In this document: one piece after another, positions 29,343 through 35,000 of the stretch
Layout: each line of letters opens with the position of its first letter
Position numbering within the stretch: position 1 is the stretch's first letter
NCBI RefSeq assembly: GCF_009017495.1
Contig: NZ_CP044990.1
Location: forward strand, 102,501 to 137,500
DNA: 35,000 nucleotides
Origin: Deinococcus sp. AJ005
Lineage (GTDB): Bacteria > Deinococcota > Deinococci > Deinococcales > Deinococcaceae
Direction of reading: 5' to 3'
Notes under the pieces: model-generated
What the model was told of the DNA's origin: nothing
Database searches by the model: none
The model's input: only the letters and a program-made list of their open reading frames with translations
Translations under genes and position numbers: made by a program

Positions 29343-29594
29343 TTAAGCCTGAACGCGGTTACTGGGCCGAATCACGGCTGGCTGCTCGCCGTCCTCGCGG
29401 CTGCCAGCGGCGTAACCCACCTGCGCGCCGAATTGCCAGGCCAGCTTGATCATGAACTGGATGGCTTCCTCGTCGTGGTTCTGGATCAGTTGCCGCAGAT
29501 GTTCGGGTAAGCCTTCGGGCAGTGGCATGGCCCCGAGCTGCTCGTTGTACTCGGTTCGAAGCTGCTCGAACCACTCGGCGTAAGGGTTCGTCAT
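29343..29594 (-). CDS. Small helical protein of unknown function (83 aa)
   Basis: I do not recognise the family. The protein reads MTNPYAEWFEQLRTEYNEQLG, then GLPEHLRQLIQNHDEEAIQFMIKLAWQFGAQVGYAAG and a polar tail. It is acidic and helical with no Cys, signal or membrane span. The frame is open a long way upstream, but that part (Lys/Arg/Pro-rich, antisense to an intergenic region) does not look coding. ATG 29594 is chosen because it lies 7 nt after TAAGAT on the minus strand; ATG 29603 would overlap that box. A good terminator follows its stop. It is divergent from the Fe-S carrier gene. Confidence 0.65.
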   Translation of the reverse strand: MTNPYAEWFEQLRTEYNEQLGAMPLPEGLPEHLRQLIQNHDEEAIQFMIKLAWQFGAQVGYAAGSREDGEQPAVIRPSNRVQA

Positions 29595-29601
29595 GGGATC
29601 C

Positions 29602-29607
29602 ATCTTA
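29602..29607 (-). promoter_or_regulatory. -10 element (TAAGAT, minus strand) for the 83-aa gene
   Basis: TAAGAT on the minus strand ends 7 nt before the chosen ATG and predicts a leaderless mRNA. Confidence 0.5.
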
Positions 29608-29779
29608 ACATGACCACACTCAAGGAATGTAAGCGAGAGTGATGGTTTTGGCAGGACTAGGCGCAACGGAGACTGGAATCTGGGGAGCGGTCTGGCGCCC
29701 CCTTTCAACCCACCCTGTCCTCCGTTCACTTTGCTTTCCGGGCACCTTTTTATTGTTCCAATGGTGTTAGGATTCACGC

Positions 29780-30202
29780 ATGACGGCGATCTCCCACTCT
29801 GAAACCCACGGTGACATGGCTGAAAAGCCCATGACCATCAGCGAATTTGGCGCGCAGAAGGCTCTGGGCATCATCGGCCAGAGCGGCAAGGAAAATGCAG
29901 GCGTGCGCGTGTTTATCAAAAGTGGTGGCTGTAGCGGTTACCAGTACGGCATGGCCATCGACGACCGCGAACTGGAAGGCGACACCATCGTGCATGACCG
30001 GGGCGTCAAGCTCCTGGTGGACCACATGAGCCTGTCGCTGTTGCAGGGCAGCGAGGTGGACTTCGTGGAGAACATGATGGGCGGCGGCTTCACGGTCAAC
30101 AACCCCAACGCCACCAGCTCCTGTGGCTGTGGCCACTCCTTCCGCACCGACAGCGGCCAGTCGCCCGATGGCGAGGGCAGCAGCGGCTGCGGCAGCCACT
30201 AG
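29780..30202 (+). CDS. A-type iron-sulfur carrier protein (IscA/ErpA/SufA family)
   Basis: A-type carriers accept Fe-S clusters from the scaffold and pass them to apo-proteins. The 140-residue protein has the three conserved Cys: C51 in [11 protein letters not shown], and C115 and C117 in SSCGCGHSF. Between them lie the expected [12 protein letters not shown] and [19 protein letters not shown] strands. An N-terminal extension of about 17 residues and a C-terminal tail ending GCGSH, with a fourth Cys (C137), are additional to the usual core of about 110. ATG 29780 lies 6 nt after TAGGAT, so the mRNA is probably leaderless; an internal ATG at residue 13 or 18 would remove the extension. Likely clients in this window include the Rieske protein. 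Which subfamily it belongs to (ErpA, IscA or SufA) is not decided. Confidence 0.9.
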   Translation: MTAISHSETHGDMAEKPMTISEFGAQKALGIIGQSGKENAGVRVFIKSGGCSGYQYGMAIDDRELEGDTIVHDRGVKLLVDHMSLSLLQGSEVDFVENMMGGGFTVNNPNATSSCGCGHSFRTDSGQSPDGEGSSGCGSH

Positions 30203-30238
30203 GTCAGCGCTGCTCTCAACATTCCAATCCAACAAAGG

Positions 30239-30263
30239 CCGGAACCCTGTGTTCCGGTTTTTT
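30239..30263 (+). terminator. Terminator of the A-type carrier gene
   Basis: CCGGAAC pairs with GTTCCGG (7 bp, loop CCTGT), followed by TTTTTT. Confidence 0.92.
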
Positions 30264-30413
30264 GTCATCTATGCGGAAGGTCTGGTGGAATGCACGATTT
30301 TTAGTGTTCCATCTGTCTCGGGAAATAGAATCGCCAGACACGGGCACGCTTGTCGCCGCGTTACTCTTCTGCCCGAATCTGCAATTGAGGTGGCCCCATT
30401 GCAGACATTGCGC

Positions 30414-30441
30414 TTGACACGGCTTCATGCCGCCCTATACT
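30414..30441 (+). promoter_or_regulatory. Near-consensus sigma-70-type promoter of the ABC transporter operon
   Basis: TTGACA (perfect -35) and TATACT (5/6 -10) are separated by 16 nt. Transcription would begin near 30448, leaving a leader of about 54 nt with TGGAGG before ATG 30502. This is the best full promoter in the window. Confidence 0.85.
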
Positions 30442-30501
30442 GACGCTCATCTACACAGTTTGAGGCCGTGATTGGCCTGCCCAATGGTTCTGGAGGCGTT
30501 C

Positions 30502-32298
<1,797 letters not shown>

Positions 32299-32339
32299 TC
32301 CCGGGAAGAGGGCGCACGCCGCCTGAACTCCGAGGACCG

Positions 32340-32375
32340 GGGAGAGGATGCGCCGCACACTGGCCTTCCTCTCCC
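32340..32375 (+). other. Intercistronic hairpin between binding-protein and permease genes
   Basis: GGGAGAGGA (32340-32348) is perfectly complementary to TCCTCTCCC (32367-32375), with an 18-nt loop. No T-run follows, so it is more likely an mRNA-stabilising or processing element than a full terminator. Confidence 0.65.
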
Positions 32376-32423
32376 TCATCTGTATGCCCTGCGCTCCACG
32401 CTTTCCTAAAGGACGGTCCCCCT

Positions 32424-33416
32424 ATGGCAACCTACGCCCTGCGCCGGATCTTGCAGATGATTCCGCTGCTGCTGCTGATCAGTCTGGTGATCTTCGGCCT
32501 GACCGCCCTGCAACCCGGCGACCCGGTCGATCAACTGATCTTCGGCAACCCGCGCATCACCCCCGAGGACATCGCCCGGCTGCGCGAGGCTTACGGCCTG
32601 AACACGCCCTGGCCGGAGCGCTACGTATCATGGCTGATGCGCGCCTTCCAGGGCCAGTTTGGCTACTCGCGCGATTTCGGCATTCCGGCCACGCAGTTCA
32701 TCTTCACGCAGCGCCTGCCCAACACGTTGCTGCTCACCATCCCGGCGCTGGTGATCAGCACATTGATCGCCGTGCCGCTGGGCATCTATTCGGCCATCCG
32801 GCAATACAGCCCGGTGGACAACATTCTGACGTTCCTGAGCTTCGTGGCTTTCAGCGCACCCGTGTTCTGGATCGGCGTGATGGCGCTGTATCTGTTCGCG
32901 GTGTACCTGCCGCAGGTCACGGGTGGAGTCATCGCGCTGCCGCCTGGCGGTCTGGGCAACCTGACACCCGACGACGGGTTCTGGCCGTTCTGGCTGGACC
33001 GCCTGAAATACCTGATCCTGCCGCTCTCCATTCTGATGTTCCGCGAGATCGCCTCGGTCAGCCGCTTCATGCGGGCCAGCTTTCTGGAAGTGATCGGACA
33101 GGACTTCGTGCGGACCGCCAAGGCTAAGGGGCTGCCCAACCGCTCGGTGATCTTCAAGCATGCACTGCGAAATGCCCTGATCCCGATTGTGACCATCCTG
33201 GGCCTGTCCATTCCGGGCCTGTTCGGGGGCGCGGTCCTGACTGAAACGGTGTTCTCGTGGCCGGGCATGGGCCGCGCGCTTCTGGACTCGCTGGTCAGCA
33301 AGGACTTCAACGTGGTGATGCTGTGCCTGATGCTGTTGGCCATCCTGACCGTGGTCTTTCAGCTCCTCGCCGATCTGGCCTACGCCCTGGTCGATCCCCG
33401 GATTCGCTACTCGTGA
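32424..33416 (+). CDS. Peptide ABC transporter permease, DppB/OppB type
   Basis: This 330-residue inner-membrane permease starts with the typical first helix [22 protein letters not shown], then a periplasmic segment [10 protein letters not shown]...[19 protein letters not shown] characteristic of DppB/OppB. Further helices follow, and the EAA loop that docks the ATPase lies near residue 227 ([28 protein letters not shown]). The C-terminus [14 protein letters not shown] is family-typical. TAAAGGA lies about 10 nt before the ATG. It pairs with the next gene to form the channel for the upstream binding protein. Confidence 0.93.
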   Translation: MATYALRRILQMIPLLLLISLVIFGLTALQPGDPVDQLIFGNPRITPEDIARLREAYGLNTPWPERYVSWLMRAFQGQFGYSRDFGIPATQFIFTQRLPNTLLLTIPALVISTLIAVPLGIYSAIRQYSPVDNILTFLSFVAFSAPVFWIGVMALYLFAVYLPQVTGGVIALPPGGLGNLTPDDGFWPFWLDRLKYLILPLSILMFREIASVSRFMRASFLEVIGQDFVRTAKAKGLPNRSVIFKHALRNALIPIVTILGLSIPGLFGGAVLTETVFSWPGMGRALLDSLVSKDFNVVMLCLMLLAILTVVFQLLADLAYALVDPRIRYS

Positions 33417-33458
33417 GGCTCCCAGCCCTGAGATTCCAGCCGTGAAGGTGGCCCTCCC

Positions 33459-34388
33459 ATGACAATCACTGCGCCCGCCCCGCCCGCCGAGAAAAGTTAC
33501 TCCTCCCTTCAGATGTCCATGCGCCGGTTGCGGCGTCACAAGGCGGCCATGATCAGTCTGGCCTTCATCGTGTTCGTGGTGCTGGCGGCCATCCTTGCGC
33601 CGCTGATCGCCCCCCACGATCCCAACACGCAGGATCTGAGTGGCTTTTTCGCTCCGCCCAGCTCTAGTTTCCCGCTGGGCCAGGACGAACTGGGCCGCGA
33701 CGTGCTGTCCCGCGTGATCTACGGCAGCCGCATCAGTCTGGTGGTGGGCTTTTCGGTGGCGATCATCAGCTCGCTGCTGGGAACCCTGATGGGTCTGGTG
33801 GCTGGCTTTTTCGGGGGCCTGACCGACTCGGTGATCAGCCGCTTTATTGAATTCATGCTCAGCTTGCCCACCCTGCCGCTGCAATTGGTGATCTCGGGGC
33901 TGTTTGCCAGCAGTGACGCGCCGTTCATTACCAACCTCCGCCAGAACCTCGGCTCCTCGGCCAGCGTGGTGATCATCATTTCCATTTTCGCCATCTTCGG
34001 CTGGATGGGCACCGCCCGACTGGTGCGCGGCGAGGTGCTGCGCCTCAAAAATCTGGAGTACGTGGACGCCGCCCGCGCGCTGGGCGCCACCAACAACCGT
34101 GTGATGTGGCGGCATCTGGCCCCCAACATGCTGGGCATTATTGTGGTCAGCGCCACCATCGACATCGCCGGAGCGATTCTGGGCGAGGCGGCCCTCAGCT
34201 TTCTGGGCTTCGGCATTCAGCCCCCCGTCTCCACCTGGGGGAACATGCTCAGCAACGCGCAGGAAGTGGTTCTCAGTTACCCCTGGCTGCCCTTCTACCC
34301 TGGGCTGGCGATCCTGTTCACCGTGCTGGCCTTCAATTTTCTGGGTGATGGTCTGCGCGACGCCTTCGATCCGAAAAGCCGCCGCTAG
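33459..34388 (+). CDS. Peptide ABC transporter permease, DppC/OppC type
   Basis: The 309-residue protein has the DppC/OppC layout: a cytoplasmic N-terminus, a first helix after RRLRRHKAAMISLAFIVFVVL, and APLIAPHDPNTQDLS followed by PLGQDELGRDVLSRVIYGSRISLVVG, a strong signature. The EAA loop is near residue 200 (YVDAARALGATNNRVMWRHLAPN). The C-terminus LGDGLRDAFDPKSR is also characteristic. GAAGGTGG lies 8 nt before the ATG. It is the last gene of the unit, closed by a terminator; no ATP-binding subunit gene accompanies it, so the ATPases must come from another locus. Confidence 0.93.
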   Translation: MTITAPAPPAEKSYSSLQMSMRRLRRHKAAMISLAFIVFVVLAAILAPLIAPHDPNTQDLSGFFAPPSSSFPLGQDELGRDVLSRVIYGSRISLVVGFSVAIISSLLGTLMGLVAGFFGGLTDSVISRFIEFMLSLPTLPLQLVISGLFASSDAPFITNLRQNLGSSASVVIIISIFAIFGWMGTARLVRGEVLRLKNLEYVDAARALGATNNRVMWRHLAPNMLGIIVVSATIDIAGAILGEAALSFLGFGIQPPVSTWGNMLSNAQEVVLSYPWLPFYPGLAILFTVLAFNFLGDGLRDAFDPKSRR

Positions 34389-34401
34389 ACTCGACGCGCA
34401 T

Positions 34402-34439
34402 GGCCGCAGCCGGAGGAAACTCCGTGCCTGCGGCTTTTT
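34402..34439 (+). terminator. Terminator of the ABC transporter operon
   Basis: The outer stem GCCGCAG/CTGCGGC encloses an inner CGGAG/CTCCG stem with a GAAA tetraloop and is followed by TTTTTT. Confidence 0.93.
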
Positions 34440-34463
34440 TCGTCTCGCCAGTCCCTTTTCCCG

Positions 34464-34469
34464 TATGCT
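34464..34469 (+). promoter_or_regulatory. -10 element (TATGCT) for ruvC
   Basis: TATGCT ends 6 nt before ATG 34476; no Shine-Dalgarno is present, consistent with a leaderless transcript. Confidence 0.6.
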
Positions 34470-34475
34470 GGACGC

Positions 34476-34976
34476 ATGATCGTCCTCGGCATTGATCCCG
34501 GCCTCGCCAATCTGGGCCTTGGTCTGGTGGACGGCAATGTCCGCAAGGCCAGGCACCTGCACCACGTCTGCATTACCACCGAGAGTGCCTGGGTCATGCC
34601 CCGCCGCCTGGCCTACATCCACAGCGAGGTCAGTCGCCTGATCGAGACATATCAGCCGGAAGCCGTCGCCATCGAGGACCAGATTCTGCGCCGCCAGGCG
34701 GACGTGGCCTTCAAGGTGGGGCAGGCGTTCGGTGTGGTGCAACTGGCCTGCGCCCAGGCAGGGGTGCCCGTGCATTATTACGGTCCCATGCAGGTCAAGA
34801 AGTCGCTGGTGGGATCGGGCCGCGCCGACAAGGAGCAGGTCATTTACATGGTCAAAGCGTCGCTGGGCGTGCGCGAACTGTTCAACAACCACGCGGCGGA
34901 CGCGCTGGCGCTGGCGCTGACGCATTTGGCCCACCAGCCGATGCAGGCCGCCGCCGCCCGGCTGGCCCGCGCTTAA
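34476..34976 (+). CDS. ruvC: Holliday junction resolvase RuvC
   Basis: RuvC is the homodimeric endonuclease that cuts Holliday junctions during recombinational repair, working with RuvAB. The 166 residues match the usual length. Catalytic acidic residues are D7 (MIVLGIDPG), E67 (VAIEDQ) and D142 in NNHAADALALALTH. The position equivalent to E. coli D138 is H139, as in the Thermus enzyme, which fits a Deinococcus-Thermus origin. The DNA-contacting MQVKKSLVGSGRADKEQV segment (105-122) is intact. The gene is complete and stands alone after the ABC terminator; no ruvA or ruvB lies in the window. Confidence 0.95.
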   Translation: MIVLGIDPGLANLGLGLVDGNVRKARHLHHVCITTESAWVMPRRLAYIHSEVSRLIETYQPEAVAIEDQILRRQADVAFKVGQAFGVVQLACAQAGVPVHYYGPMQVKKSLVGSGRADKEQVIYMVKASLGVRELFNNHAADALALALTHLAHQPMQAAAARLARA

Positions 34977-35000
34977 CCGTCTTAGCGAATGCCTGCTGCC

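Noticed and set aside
30286..30311. An operator at TGGAA-TG-CAC...GTG-TTCCA upstream of the ABC promoter
   Set aside because: The arms pair only with a 2-nt bulge and lie about 100 nt upstream of the -35. It resembles the 7671 palindrome only in the TGGAA/TTCCA ends, which is too little to call a shared site.
32628..34934. A 768-codon minus-strand open frame opposite the permeases and ruvC
   Set aside because: It is antisense to three well-supported genes and crosses their intergenic terminator; its composition (Gln, His, Arg, Gly) is typical of shadow frames. The same applies to frames at 13661-15691, 16115-17602, 27670-28986 and 22464-24005.

Overview
The window is high-GC DNA that looks like a Deinococcus chromosome. 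The main reasons are a SlpA-type outer-membrane/S-layer protein at the left edge, a RuvC with the Thermus-like His in its last catalytic motif, and many genes whose start codon lies 6-7 nt after a -10-like hexamer, as in the leaderless mRNAs known from Deinococcus. Genus is inferred from these traits; no database search was possible.

Layout. 1-3224: 3' part of the slpA-like gene, closed by a strong terminator. 3377-5577: family II pyrophosphatase (ppaC) and folC in tandem. 5594-5980 (minus): SCP2-type lipid-binding protein. 6146-6445: a 99-aa unknown protein with a perfect Shine-Dalgarno and its own terminator. 6570-7547: SAM-dependent methyltransferase carrying a three-copy 15-bp tandem repeat. 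7548-7867: AT-rich regulatory region with a terminator, a perfect palindrome and a perfect TATAAT box. 7868-22329: about 14.5 kb encoding five secreted proteins built from DUF11-like, SdrD/Cna-B-like, beta-helix and outer-membrane-barrel modules. 22414-25834: EamA transporter, CvpA-like membrane protein (minus), NarL-type response regulator, a small Cys protein and a class A beta-lactamase-fold hydrolase without a signal peptide. 26064-29007: cytochrome c, Rieske protein and cytochrome b, forming a compact bc-type quinol oxidase operon. 29084-30202: two small leaderless genes and an A-type Fe-S carrier. 30502-34388: peptide-type ABC binding protein with two permeases and no ATPase gene. 34476-34976: ruvC.

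How the genes may work together. The most striking block is 7868-22329. An internal terminator splits it into a two-gene unit (7868, 8466) and a tightly coupled three-gene unit (10951, 13739, 18559; 4-nt gap and 4-nt overlap). The 1607-aa member ends in a likely outer-membrane beta-barrel. The others are exported repeat proteins, several with EF-hand-like loops, and the 927-aa and 1607-aa proteins share a near-identical motif. I infer a dedicated cell-surface assembly in which the barrel protein anchors or exports the DUF11 partners. That role is a hypothesis, not something the sequence proves.

The remaining genes are mostly housekeeping: folate, pyrophosphate, respiration, Fe-S maturation, peptide uptake and recombination. 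I found no tRNA, rRNA, CRISPR array, insertion sequence or phage gene.
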